Shown here: piece by piece, positions 1-10,318 of the stretch
Numbering within the stretch: position 1 is the first letter of the stretch
Layout of the letters: each line of letters starts with the position of its first letter
Source: Protula sp. h YS-2021
Lineage: Eukaryota; Annelida; Polychaeta; Sabellida; Serpulidae
Assembly (NCBI GenBank): GCA_949752745.1
Contig: OX457031.1
Location: forward strand, 40,335,502 to 40,399,501
Direction of reading: 5' to 3'
Length of the DNA stretch: 64,000 nt
Made by a program: the position numbers and the translations under genes
Notes under the pieces: generated by a model
Told to the model about the DNA's origin: nothing
The model's input: the letters and a program-made list of their open reading frames with translations, nothing else
Databases searched by the model: none

Positions 1-182
1 CTGCTTAGAGCACTATTTCAGTCGCTTCACTTGCTAGCAAAAGATACCCAGACCCAATTCAGCCTGCCGTATTTCATACATATCCACAAGCTCACCCATC
101 CTTCTACCAAGGAACCCACCTGCCTTTGAATACGAGATTCATACGACCGGAAAGACGAAATTCAAAGAGATCATTCTCATAA
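1..182 (+). CDS. Possible terminal coding exon of a gene entering from the left
   Basis: In the third forward frame an open stretch runs from near the window edge to a TAA at 180-182. The last 45 or so residues are rich in Pro, His, Tyr and Arg (for example YPDPIQPAVFHTYPQ, then RFIRPERRNSKRSFS at the end). A TAG at 6-8 closes the frame upstream, but an AG at 19-20 after a short pyrimidine stretch could be a 3' splice site. Base composition is richer in GC than the following kilobase, and an AATAAA lies 179 bases after the stop. I do not recognise the protein. It could also be chance, since the piece is short and its upstream exons are outside the window. Confidence 0.28.
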
Positions 183-360
183 CGGATTGAAAAAAAAGCG
201 TGGATTCGTAATTGAGGAAACACGCTAAAGACAATGGAAGATCACCTATCGTGTGTTAAGTGTTTCTAACCCGTATAGCGAGTTGGCTGATTGGCTGTAT
301 ATTTTATGATATCCGCAGCTGATTTTTGCCTTTTATTGTTTTAAGCAACATAAGAAAATC

Positions 361-366
361 AATAAA
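361..366 (+). promoter_or_regulatory. Possible poly(A) signal AATAAA
   Basis: AATAAA followed by a GT-rich stretch (AAGTGTGATTAACTGTG). It would serve the putative exon ending at 182. AATAAA is common in AT-rich DNA, so this depends on that exon being real. Confidence 0.25.
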
Positions 367-1177
367 GTGTGATTAACTGTGAAACGCATTTCCGTGTTAA
401 CCTTTGGTTTCAAATATTGTCACATAATTCTGGATGTCAGAAGTTAAATCGGTTATATCCCAAGTTTAATACTTACCTCAAAATTAATTATTGTTATCAG
501 AAATTTTATTGACCTGAGTAATTCTTATAATGACACCGATATTTTACTTACTGATTTTCAATATTTGACTTATTTATATCACAAATTCAGTTTTAATACC
601 TATAAGAGAATTTGCGATTTAAAAGAAAAATTAATAAATGACATAAAAAATAAATTTCTGACATCATTAAATAGTTTTCCTATCACGCTAACAGTTAATT
701 CACATCAATTAATTTTGTATCATCCAGTCCTTGCTAGTGTATGATGGTCCGTTCATATTAGTATAAAACGTTGACATGGAGTATGGCGTTCTGTACAATT
801 CTATTTACACTGGTTATGTTTGTACTTCAACAAATGATCTCGTTAATGTTTCGTTGTAGAAATAAAGTATTACATAATGATTATCTAATATAATTGCTAT
901 TACCTGTTATATATCTGTAACAAGACAAAGTAATGCCACTTGGTAATGTACATGTATATGGAATTTTATAAAGCGACCGCTAACGTATGTAGTATACTTA
1001 GTACTGGTAGCTGGAAACATGTTTTGAGTTCTATGTAATACGGTTGAAAATGTAAAATGCAGAAACCTGAGTAATAACTCGGTCCTTGTTATCACTTCTA
1101 ATTCAAAGAACAACCGCCCAAGTCTTGGAATTCCCTTAGATCATAGTCGTTAATTCAGCTTCAAGTTCGATGTTGTT
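367..1177. other. AT-rich intergenic DNA, nothing recognised
   Basis: No convincing coding region, RNA gene or repeat seen. The only open frame of note (907-1113, minus) is short and unlike any family I know. Confidence 0.5.
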
Positions 1178-1214
1178 TTGATATCGTGTAGCCAAAGGAA
1201 TAATCATAATGCAA

Positions 1215-1347
1215 CTAGCTTCAGTGGTCTAGGAGATGTCTGCAAACCGATTCGGCGGAAGAAAAAAATAAAAAAGGGGAGGAAAAAAATAGGTGAAGAA
1301 TTCGAGACAATCCATCCCCATTTGGTATTTTCAATACCAAGTGGGAA
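1215..1347 (+). mobile_element. 3' end fragment of a hairpin-ended (Helentron-like) element
   Basis: The stretch matches 7155-7256 closely: a GTCT.GGAGATGTCTG segment, ACCGATTCGGCGGAA, a poly-purine run, then AATTCGAG.CAATCCATCCCC and a terminal stem-loop (TTGGTATT / AATACCAA) followed by GTGGGAATTA. Only this end is present; the 5' part is missing or too decayed to see. Confidence 0.6.
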
Positions 1348-1349
1348 TT

Positions 1350-1585
1350 ACGGTCGTTACAACCAAGCGATATGCTTTTGTGGTACGGGTGAGCACGGGG
1401 TGTGTCTTTACGGTACTTTTGAGCACGCGACATGCGTTTACGCCACTTGGGGTACGCTGGTATGCACTGACGGTACTTTCGGGCACGGGGTATGCGTTTG
1501 CAGTAGTGGGGAGAACGGGGTATGCATTTGTGAACACGAGGGACGCTTCTACGTCACTGGCAAACACGAACGATATGCTGGGACT
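1350..1585 (+). repeat. 30-bp minisatellite, about seven diverged units
   Basis: A unit resembling GGGCACGGGGTATGCGTTTA plus CGGTACTTTT repeats about seven times with much divergence. Because 30 is a multiple of three, a frame at 1178-1636 stays open and reads as ten-residue repeats with alternating Cys (GEHGVCLYGT, FEHATCVYAT, FGHGVCVCSS). Two other frames are open too (1293-1664 plus, 1331-1633 minus), which points to a non-coding minisatellite rather than a gene. It directly follows a transposon end. Confidence 0.6.
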
Positions 1586-1639
1586 TTCCAACGAAGCAAC
1601 ACACATGCGCGTAACTTCAAAAAGGGTATCCAATGAGCC

Positions 1640-2679
1640 AAATCAGACTTTAAACAACCGGTGAGGCCAAATATCGTTCGAGTGCACACCTCTTTGGATA
1701 CTTGTCAGAAACTTACAAGACTACCGTCCGGAAGCATCTCTTATCAGATTTCAGTTATCACATTCATTAGCATGTAACGAACATCGCAGTGGTTGAAAAC
1801 TATCCCAGATTATTTGTAGAATTTCTGTTCTGATTTTATTCGTGCTGTGATTGGTTGACAAGGACGAGATTATCGAGGAGCACGTAAGTGTGATTAGGAT
1901 TATTTAGAAATGCTTTACTCAATGAGACAGCTTTTTTTCTGAGTTGCTGCACAAGTTCCTTTCACGATTGTGTTTGTATGGCGGCATAATTGTGCAAAAA
2001 GTTGCACGACGTTCGCGGTATTCTGTATCGCTTTGGTGTTTCTGTACAATTGATATACTAAAAAATATTTAATCCTTTCGCCAACCACTCTTTTATATCA
2101 TCCAAGTCAATACTATTTTCTGCACGTGGGTTTTATTATTCTAAAGATAAAATTACAGAATTTGCATTGGCATGTATTTATTTTACACGCCCCGTGATTA
2201 TTGTTTACAGAAAGAAGAAATCTATTCTAAAGGAGGTGATATCTAAGAATCAAGCTCGTGAGAAACTGCATTTTCACGGACGTTAATTTGCGACAGATTT
2301 TATGTGTAATCATATTGCGCGAAAAAACTATGGTGAATAAATGGTAACTAAAATGTGTAAAACATATATATGCTGCGCGACAATAGACATTTAATGATTG
2401 CGAGAAAAAAAATTTACAGCATGTGGGTTTTGGAGTTTTGGACGAATGTACCGCTTATACTGTTAGAGCTATTAAGCGTTGTTTCGTTTGTGTATGATTC
2501 CTTCCAAGCACATAGACCGCTGTCTAGAAAGAAAACCGAGAATTGTGAGTAAGACTTTCCTCATACGTCAGACGAGGTGAATTTGAAACGCCAGGTTCCG
2601 TTTACGCCCTTTTATGGTATGCATATATTATGTGTATAAACCTAATATTTTATTTAAATGCAGTATAACGTTAATGTTA
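1640..2679. other. AT-rich DNA without recognisable features
   Basis: No family recognised. A 60-codon open frame at 2370-2552 has a hydrophobic stretch but no start context, repeat or homology I can name. Confidence 0.45.
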
Positions 2680-3273
2680 GAGTAAGGTGGGGCAAGAGGC
2701 CCCCCTTAAGCGCGATTTGCTATAAAATTTTATTGAGTTGAGATACGTCCCTTATCTTTTGGTTGGTGTTCAGTCTCAAACACCTCTACCTCCACAATAT
2801 TGAATCAGTTATTACAACTTTTTACTTTTCATGAAAAACTGAATAAAAAATTTTTGCCCTCAGTGGGCCTGTTGCCCCATACCTGGGGCAAAAGGCCCAC
2901 GGGTGCTCCCCGAAGGGTACAATGTGAATATCATCTCAAAAGATTACTATCGCCTATCATCGGTTACGCTCTGTTATGTTTCTAGAAACAGCAAGGCCAC
3001 TTATTAATTTCATGATATTACCCTAAAATCTGTAACCTATAAAAACTTCTACGGCTTCCCAAAAAAATTTGATTCTTATGAAATTGACCCCTAAAATTAA
3101 ATAATGTCTTTACTTGTAACATTGTGCCACTGTTGTGCTTTTATTTAGATTACATGTGCTTTCATCATGTGGCGCTTTGATCAGTTTTGATTTTGAGTGA
3201 ATAAAGCAACACATTTCAAAATAACGTTGAGAGGGCCTTTAACGGCGCATGGGCGTCTTGCCCCACCTTACTC
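2680..3273. mobile_element. MITE with 18-bp perfect TIRs and TA target duplication
   Basis: The ends are perfect inverted copies: GAGTAAGGTGGGGCAAGA at 2680-2697 and its reverse complement at 3256-3273. Both ends are flanked by TA (2678-2679 and 3274-3275). The element is 594 bp and encodes no transposase. An internal GGGCCTGTTGCCCC / GGGGCAAAAGGCCC motif (about 2863-2901) repeats the GGGGCAAG theme of the ends. TA duplication fits a Tc1/mariner-type mover, but other TA-targeting superfamilies are possible. Confidence 0.75.
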
Positions 3274-3275
3274 TA

Positions 3276-4284
3276 TATTACAGTTATGTATGAATGATGT
3301 GTAAATTGTGGTTTACGCCAAAGCATCCTGTGTAGTTTCGAGTTATGTTATAATTCCCTTGGAAAAAAGACAGAAAGGCATCGAATTACGCCAAATGTCT
3401 GTGAGTGAATGAATATTCTCATGTAATTGCGTCACTTCTGTCACGTGAGTTTTATGTTGATAGTAATATACATTGCTTGCGTCATAACTTATTTGTAAAA
3501 CGCTTCTAATATATGCATAAGTTATTTCGTTGCATTTTCGTGTGGCGTTCCATTCAGGGCAAATTCTGTGCACATAAATTTAAACAGATTCGTCATTCTG
3601 TTTCTAAAGGCCAAATCAAAGAGAAGTACTGAAGATTAATGTGAAGTCGAATTGAAGAAATACAAGTAAATCCAAATTTGGTTTATAAAACAAACGTGAT
3701 GGTGTAGTGTTATAATAATGATAAAAATTATGTTGTCTTTTTCCAGATCGATACAAGAAAACGTATCGGGGTCCAAGATAATATCGTTTGCTCGCTTTTT
3801 TAGTATCAATAAATGTGGCTGATTTGTTATTTATTTCAAACTGTATGTGATCAAAATGTCGTCTTGAATGTTAATAATTTATGTGATAGCGTTGTGCAAG
3901 AATGTAATTAGCCTTCCTGATAATAAAAAAATATACATTCTGTTAAAACTGATGTTTTAGAATCAAAGAAAAAGCGAACTCAAGCAAGTAGTTACAGGTT
4001 TTTTGATATGCAATGTTTGACGAAGATTTGCATTTACACTTCAGGTTTTTCTTTTAACAGGAAATGTATAGCTTACAATATTTTATGTTCTTTCACTGCA
4101 CTAGGGTAAATCACTTCAAGAATAAAAAAATGTGCTTAATGTTTTTCATGTTATTTTTATACTTTTTTCCAGACCTTATTTTTTTGTCATTTTTATAGCC
4201 ACGTAGGGAGTGGTGTGTGCAACAGGAAAGGCCCTCCTCACACATGCAGCCGAAAATATCTTCGAGATTCCAGCAGCCTTTTAT
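3276..4284. other. AT-rich DNA without recognisable features
   Basis: No gene or repeat recognised on either strand. Confidence 0.45.
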
Positions 4285-5212
4285 AACTAGACCGAATTTC
4301 GCTACATGTAGCGAAATGACACCCACTTGCAATGGTACAATCTATCTGGTCAAAAACACATTTTTCGGTCTTTCCACATAATTGTCAGCTTCCGAATTAT
4401 TATCATGAGCAAGGACGTCGAAGTAAATATAATGTAATATCAAACAATCAAATTCAGTTTTCTAACCTTTTTCGAGATAGTGATCAACTTCCGGTTTTTG
4501 ACCTTGACCATGTCGGAATACGAACAAGGACACCGAGGAAACTCTTATATAATGTTTTTAGGCCCAAAGGATCTCTTACCGTTTTCGAAATAATGGTCAA
4601 CTTCTGGTTTTTGACCTTGACCATGATGGAGGAGGTCAAGGTCGCCGAGGTACGTCTTATATAACGTCTTTTAGGCCCAAAGGGTCGAAAATAAGCTCAA
4701 AATCGCTCTATCTCTTACCGTTTTCGAGATAATGGACAATTTGTCTCTAACGGATTTCAATATACAAAAGACCTTGACACTGAATGTCGAGATTCCATCC
4801 ATGATGTTACTGCCTACTGACACTGTACACGTGTTGAAACAAGGATTTGAGAGCTATTTCCAGCAATTTTCGTGATGGAATAGGTTTTTGAAAAAATATT
4901 TTGACGTCAATTTGACCTTGACCTTTAAGGTCAAGGTCAAAAAATTTTGCGGATTTCACGACAACTCATTACCCTCTATCTCTGCCAAATGCCGTCTTTC
5001 TACTACAAACCGTGTAAGAGGAATTTTCTGGAAATCACTTTGAGGTAAAAAAACTTTGACCTCAATTTGACCTTGACCTTGAAGGTCAAGGTAAAAAATT
5101 TTGCGGATTTCACGAAATCTCATCACCCTCTATCTCTTTGCCAAATTTCATCGTCCTACGTCAAATAGCGTAGTTTTCTGGAAACCTCCGTGACGGAGAA
5201 AGAAAAAAAATA

Positions 5213-7256
5213 AACTAGACCAAAATTCGCACAGCGAATTAGACCCCACTTGGAATGATAACTTAAAACGGAACGTAGATTTTATTGCTATTTGTTAACA
5301 ATTTTCACATGTCTGAATGTAGAATATCCTCCTAAATACTACCAACTATACCGGTAAGGTCAAGGTAAAAAATTTTTATCGGGTGTACCACTTCAGATGA
5401 CCTCTACTCTATGTGCCAAGTTTGGCTGGTCTAGCAGTCTTGGAGGAGATGTCTGGAAACTGATTGCTCTTTCTCTTACCGTTTTCGAGATAAGGGCCAA
5501 CTTCCGGTTTGGGGCTCGAAAGTGACCTGGAGGTCAAGGACACCAGAAGTTATACCTTACGTATCGTCGTATAGGGGGTGGAGTTCGAAAATGAGGTCAA
5601 AATGGCTCTATCTCTTACCGTTTTCGAGATAAGGGCCAACTTCAGGCTTGGGGCTCGAAAGTGACCTGGAGGTCAAGGACACCGGAAGTTATACCTTACG
5701 TATCGTCGTATAGGGGGTGGAGGTCGAAAATGAGGTCAAAATGGCTCTATCTCTTACCATTTTCGAGATAAGGGCCAACTTCCGGTTTGGGGCTCGAAAG
5801 TGACCTGGAGGTCAAGGACACCGGAAGTTATACCTTACGTATCGTCGTATAGGGGGTGGAGGTCCAAAATGAAGTGAAAATGGCTCTATCTCTTACCATT
5901 TTCGAGATAAGGGCCAACTTCCAGTTTGGGGCTCGAAAGTGACCTGGAGGTCAAGGACACCAGAAGTTATACCTTACGTATCGTCGTATAGGGCGTGGAG
6001 GTCGAATATGAGATCAAAATTGCTCTATCTCTTACCGTTTTCGAGATAAGGGCCAACTTCAGGCTTGGGGCTCGAAAGTGACCTGGAGGTCAAGGACACC
6101 AGAAGTTATACCTTACGTATCGTCGTATAGGGGGTGGAGTTCGAAAATGAGGTCAAAATGGCTCTATCTCTTACCGTTTTCGAGATAAGGGCCAACTTCA
6201 GGCTTGGGGCTCGAAAGTGACCTGGAGGTCAAGGACACCGGAAGTTATACCTTACGTATCGTCGTATAGGGGGTGGAGGTCGAAAATGAGGTCAAAATGG
6301 CTCTATCTCTTACCATTTTCGAGATAAGGGCCAACTTCCAGTTTGGGGCTCGAAAGTGACCTGGAGGTCAAGGACACCGGAAGTTATACCTTACGTATCG
6401 TCGTATAGGGGGTGGAGGTCCAAAATGAAGTGAAAATGGCTCTATCTCTTACCATTTTCGAGATAAGGGCCAACTTCCAGTTTGGGGCTCGAAAGTGACC
6501 TGGAGGTCAAGGACACCAGAAGTTATACCTTACGTATCGTCGTATAGGGCGTGGAGGTCGAATATGAGATCAAAATTGCTCTATCTCTTACCGTTTTCGA
6601 GATAAGGGCCAACTTCAGGCTTGGGGCTCGAAAGTGACCTGGAGGTCAAGGACACCGGAAGTTATACCTTACGTATCGTCGCATAGGGGGTGAAGGTCGA
6701 AAATGAGGTCAAAATGACTCTATCTCTTACCATTTTCGAGATAAGGGCCAACTTCCGGTTTGGGGCTCGAAAGTGACCTGGAGGTCAAGGACACCGGAAG
6801 TTATACCTTACGTATCGTCGCATAGGGGGTGAAGGTCGAAAATGAGGTCAAAATTGCTCTATCTCTTACCGTTTTCGAGATAACTCATTGTGTTTCTTGA
6901 ATAACGTTTTTCGCGATTTCAAGGTCATGGTTGACTTGGTCAAAAATTTTTATCGGTTGCTTCAGATCACATTGCACTTTATATATGTGCCAAGTTTGGC
7001 TGTTCTGGCTTCAACGGCCTTGCAATAATTGTCTCAAAACCGTTTGACCTTTTTCGCGATTTGACCTTGACCAGTAAGGTCAAGGTCAAAAATTTTTATC
7101 AGGTGCACCACTTCAGATGACCCTCCATACATGTGCCAAGTTTGGTTGGTCTAGCCTCAGCGGTCTCGGAGGAGATGTCTGGAAACCGATTCGGCGGAAA
7201 AAGAGGAATTCGAGGCAATCCATCCCCATTTGGCAGTTTAATGCCAAGTGGGAATA
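5213..7256 (+). mobile_element. Second Helentron-like element nested in the first, with 139-bp repeat core
   Basis: It starts AACTAGACC, has a small stem-loop (ATTCGCACAGCGAAT), then CCCCACTTGG; it ends with the stem-loop TTGGCAGTTTAATGCCAA and GTGGGAATAA. CCACTTGG at the 5' end pairs with CCAAGTGG at the 3' end. The core is ten 139-bp tandem repeats. It interrupts the outer element between a poly-A tract and TAAAGGAACAAACGG. Its 3' end matches the fragment at 1215-1347, so at least two copies of this subfamily are in the window. Confidence 0.7.
5473..6884 (+). repeat. Ten 139-bp tandem repeats with a four-unit higher-order repeat
   Basis: The marker TATCGTCG recurs at 5562, 5701, 5840, 5979, 6118, 6257, 6396, 6535, 6674 and 6813, exactly 139 bp apart each time. 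Unit variants follow the order A-B-C-D-A-B-C-D-E-E. A has CAGAAG and GGAGTTCG, B has CGGAAG and GGAGGTCG, C has GGTCCAAAATGAAGTG, D has GGGCGTGG and GAATATGAGATC, E has GCATAGG. So units 1-4 were copied as a 556-bp block to make units 5-8. Confidence 0.9.
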
Positions 7257-7397
7257 AAGGAACAAACGGCCAGAATTCTTTGCAAAGCATACCCATTTGC
7301 AAACTATGTTTGCAAGTGGGAATTAAGATGTAATTCAACAATTCGCTCTTCTTTTAAAATGATGGTTTGCTGCTGCAGCCAGATAAGCAGTAGTATA

Positions 7398-7398
7398 A

Positions 7399-7451
<53 letters not shown>
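7398..7451. repeat. TA microsatellite
   Basis: Nearly pure (TA)n with one C interruption at about 7417. It adjoins the left end of the DIRS-type retroelement. Confidence 0.9.
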
Positions 7452-7455
<4 letters not shown>

Positions 7456-7556
7456 GATTTCAAGCCGTCCTGTGAACACGAAAAAAACACGCAGGTGGGA
7501 TTTTTATAAATTTCTTGTACCGCCAATGTTTAATTAATATATTTACAATTATTTAA

Positions 7557-7618
7557 CATCAATACAATTACGCAACATCAGTACAATTACGTAACATCAA
7601 TCCAATTACGTAACATCA
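7557..7618. repeat. Three 19-bp tandem repeats in the retroelement 3' region
   Basis: Units of the form CAATTACGTAACATCAAT(A/C) repeat three times. They lie downstream of the recombinase frame, in the part of the element that would hold the 3' internal repeats. Confidence 0.75.
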
Positions 7619-7702
7619 ATAATTGATAGATGTAAAACAATAAAGAAGAATTACATCACACATATTTATAAGAAAGAAAAAATATAATTCACTGATCCAA
7701 AA

Positions 7703-7756
7703 TTTGTCTGGGGGTCAAACAAATTGAAATCCCCACAGAAGAACCCCACAGACAAA
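7703..7756. repeat. Stem-loop just downstream of the recombinase gene
   Basis: TTTGTCTGGGG (7703-7713) pairs with CCCCACAGACAAA (7744-7756), leaving a loop of about 30 bases. It sits between the recombinase stop and the repeats, so it could act in transcript ending or in circle formation; neither is shown. Confidence 0.5.
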
Positions 7757-7763
7757 CGGGCAA

Positions 7764-8672
7764 TCACACTGTGAAAGACGGTACGCGAAAATATTTATCA
7801 ATAGCATTAGAACGCCACCTGCCAATATGAGAAATGCGTGTTTTATTTAAACCTTTTTGGAGGCAATATGTCGCGGCACCTATTCGAAAGGAATGTGAAG
7901 TATAACCCTTACAAGTACCAAGGGAGAGAATTAATGCCGATTTGAGAACGGTATTAAAAAATGATGGAGAAATAGGCTTTCCGCTTTTTAAAACGAAGAG
8001 AGAACCAACTTTTTGTGTACGAAGTTTTAAATAATTTGACATCGCTTCAACGGGGCAAAAGGGGCCGGGGGAAGAGGGTATATGCAAATCAAAGTGTCTA
8101 CCCTTACTATGCTTAAATTGTTCAAAGTGGATAGTTAAACCGACTGGTTTTCCTTGCTTCCTTTTAATTTTAATATTATTAGCTAATAACAAATTTGGAT
8201 TGTTGGCGGATGTGGAAGTGAATTCACCAACACGAAGAAAGGCATGAAATGCTAATAAAAATAAGGATTTAAATAAAGCAAGATTATAATATTCAGTAAA
8301 TATTTGAGGAAGAACGTCACACATTCTGTGTAGCAAACTCACGGAAATGGGCTTTCTATGGTCAGAATGATAATGTTTATTTTTGTAACCAACCAAAGCC
8401 TTTCTAATTAAGAATTCTTGGGTGAGGTCTGGTTTCTGTTTAAAGCGATGAATAAACGCAATTGCAGACATGCGAGTTAACACTGTATTGTATGAAAAAC
8501 CTTGACAAGAGCAATACGCAATATATATAAGCAACGCATTGATTGATGCAGGACAAGCTGGCTGAGCGAACATTTTACATGTTTTTTGAAAATGTTCCCA
8601 CGATCTTTTGTACACAGAGCGGGTTGATACTGACAGACTATTGATCACCATAGTGGTCGCAATAAACAGCAT
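7764..8672 (-). CDS. Tyrosine recombinase of the DIRS/Ngaro retrotransposon
   Basis: This 302-residue protein would join the circular DNA copy of the element to the genome by strand exchange through a 3'-phosphotyrosine. The catalytic set of the phage-integrase fold is visible: Arg147 in AFHAFLRVGEF, the box HSFRIGAAT with His260 and Arg263, HIGRW with His282 and Trp286, and the nucleophile Tyr294 in DKYFRVP. The N-terminal part (residues 15-95) looks like the SAM-like core-binding domain. The start overlaps the end of the RT frame by 28 bases in another frame, so translation may be coupled to it. Length is usual for such recombinases and no break is seen. Transferred cellular integrases are less likely given the gag and RT neighbours. 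Confidence 0.88.
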   Translation of the reverse strand: MLFIATTMVINSLSVSTRSVYKRSWEHFQKTCKMFAQPACPASINALLIYIAYCSCQGFSYNTVLTRMSAIAFIHRFKQKPDLTQEFLIRKALVGYKNKHYHSDHRKPISVSLLHRMCDVLPQIFTEYYNLALFKSLFLLAFHAFLRVGEFTSTSANNPNLLLANNIKIKRKQGKPVGLTIHFEQFKHSKGRHFDLHIPSSPGPFCPVEAMSNYLKLRTQKVGSLFVLKSGKPISPSFFNTVLKSALILSLGTCKGYTSHSFRIGAATYCLQKGLNKTRISHIGRWRSNAIDKYFRVPSFTV

Positions 8673-10318
8673 GGATCCAGCTCCTTGGGAACAATAAGAG
8701 GATCGTCGTCTAAATGAGGTGCCATTTCCTTTGCGGCATTTACCTTCAAACGAGATAGCAAATCTGATATTCTATTCTGTGATGAAGATAAATGGACAGC
8801 GTGTAAACATATGTTATCTATCAAGGATCTAACCACTAATTTTCTAACTAAATGCATGGTCAATTTACATTTTGTTGTTTGATTATTTATGATGGACACA
8901 AGAGCCAAGTTGTCTGTGTGTAAAATCACACTTTTGTTTTTCAGTTTCTGTGAAAACAGGTGCACGGCGATTACTATCGGGATAAGCTCTAGGATAACAA
9001 TATTATATTGTTTGAAAGAGTCATCCCATGTGCCGTAAAACCACTCATTATCCAAGACCGCAGAATAACCCACGGATTTACTGGCATCAGTAAAAACATT
9101 GAACTGATTTTGAGATAGCCATATATCCGTATTTAATAACGTGATGCCATTAAATTCTCGTAAGAAAACAAGCCAAGTGTGCAAATCCTGTTTGGCGGAC
9201 ATAGTTAATGGAATTAATTGTTCTCTGTTCACATGACCACAAGTAATATCCCACAGTCTTCGGAGAAAGGCACGACCTGGTTTTATACATTTACAACAGA
9301 AATTTAACAAACCAACGATTTTTTGAACATCACGCAGTTTTACAACATGTAGTTTTATGATTTGATTTATTAAACCGACTGCTTTGTCAATTTTATCCTG
9401 GGGCAACTTGGCCTGCATTTGCAAAGTGTTTACTTCTATACCATGCAAAACCGCACATGTAGTTGGAAGGACGGTTTTTGACTCTTTTAGAGGTATACCA
9501 AGAAATTTTGACAGTCGAATGAAAGACTGAAGACCCCGCATACATTCAAAGGATCCCGCCGATCCAACAAAAATGAAGTCGTCCAAAATATGCGACATAT
9601 CGCTGAACTTATAAATGTTCTTTATGACCCACTGCATTGCTGTACTAAATTGCTCGAACACATTACAACTTATGCGGCATCCCATAGGTAATACCGTATC
9701 GTAATAATACTTGCCATTTACTTTAAAACCTAACAAATGATGGTCCCGTTTAGTTATAGGAATGATTCGAAATGCATCTAGGATATCACATTTAGACATT
9801 AATGCACCCTTTCCTTTTTGTAAAATTAATGTTACAACTTGATCAAACGTCTCATACCTGACCGAAGAATAAATGTCATCAATGCCAGAATTTACAGAAA
9901 TATCTTTTGGCTGACTCAAGTCATGAATGAGTCTAAAGCTGCCTTTTTCCTTTTTGGGTACCAGTCCTAAGGGGCTGACGCGAAAATGTGGAAGAGGAGG
10001 GTGTGAAAAGGGGCCTGACACGCGGCCTAATTGTATCTCCTTATTAATCTTAGAAATAAGAATATCTTTCCGTTCTGTAGCTGATTTATTATTAGGAAGT
10101 TCGTATTTTAGATCGGGACCATCATATCTGAGGTTAAAGCCGTAGCGAAAACCGTCAATCAAAAACTGTTTGTGGGGGTAATTTTGCAGCAATATGGCAA
10201 GCCTATCTGGATCAATTGGTGTGGGTAAAGAATAACTATTTTTTAGGTTTGGCGAGGGTTTTGTTTTGCTTGCCATTGGTAAATTCAGTGGTGCGGCATG
10301 TTCTGCCTGGGTGGTCAC
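8645..10318 (-). CDS. Reverse transcriptase-RNase H of the DIRS/Ngaro retrotransposon
   Basis: The 557-residue protein copies the element RNA into DNA and degrades the RNA strand. The RT region spans about residues 100-320: SPLGLVPKKEKGSFRLIHDLS, then LPMGCRIS, then the catalytic ILDDF near residue 243, where the usual YxDD is LDDF as often seen in this order. The RNase H region (about 404-510) has Asp in FTDASK, Glu in ILELIPI and Asp in HTDN. It ends soon after RNase H, with no methyltransferase domain, unlike DIRS1. The first Met lies inside the gag frame, giving an 83-base overlap; the true start could be by frameshift or reinitiation. No stop or frameshift is present, so the enzyme may be functional. 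Confidence 0.88.
   Translation of the reverse strand: MTTQAEHAAPLNLPMASKTKPSPNLKNSYSLPTPIDPDRLAILLQNYPHKQFLIDGFRYGFNLRYDGPDLKYELPNNKSATERKDILISKINKEIQLGRVSGPFSHPPLPHFRVSPLGLVPKKEKGSFRLIHDLSQPKDISVNSGIDDIYSSVRYETFDQVVTLILQKGKGALMSKCDILDAFRIIPITKRDHHLLGFKVNGKYYYDTVLPMGCRISCNVFEQFSTAMQWVIKNIYKFSDMSHILDDFIFVGSAGSFECMRGLQSFIRLSKFLGIPLKESKTVLPTTCAVLHGIEVNTLQMQAKLPQDKIDKAVGLINQIIKLHVVKLRDVQKIVGLLNFCCKCIKPGRAFLRRLWDITCGHVNREQLIPLTMSAKQDLHTWLVFLREFNGITLLNTDIWLSQNQFNVFTDASKSVGYSAVLDNEWFYGTWDDSFKQYNIVILELIPIVIAVHLFSQKLKNKSVILHTDNLALVSIINNQTTKCKLTMHLVRKLVVRSLIDNICLHAVHLSSSQNRISDLLSRLKVNAAKEMAPHLDDDPLIVPKELDPCCLLRPLW

Larger units (their letters stand above)
4285..7322 (+). mobile_element. Helentron-like non-autonomous element, split by a second insertion
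   Basis: The 5' end reads AACTAGACC followed by a stem-loop (TTTCGCTACATGTAGCGAAA) and CCCACTTGCAATGG. The 3' end at 7257-7322 has the stem-loop TTTGCAAACTATGTTTGCAA and ends GTGGGAA. CCCACTTGCAA near the 5' end is the reverse complement of TTGCAAGTGGG at the 3' end, so the two ends pair. The copy at 34967-36561 has the same two ends with no break, which shows that 5213-7256 here is a later insertion. The element has no coding capacity. Subterminal inverted repeats, a 3' hairpin and a tandem-repeat core are known features of non-autonomous Helentrons; the assignment is an inference. Confidence 0.7.

Noticed and set aside
2370..2552. 60-codon frame with a hydrophobic stretch
   Set aside because: Short, poor start context, no signal peptide layout and no homology seen.
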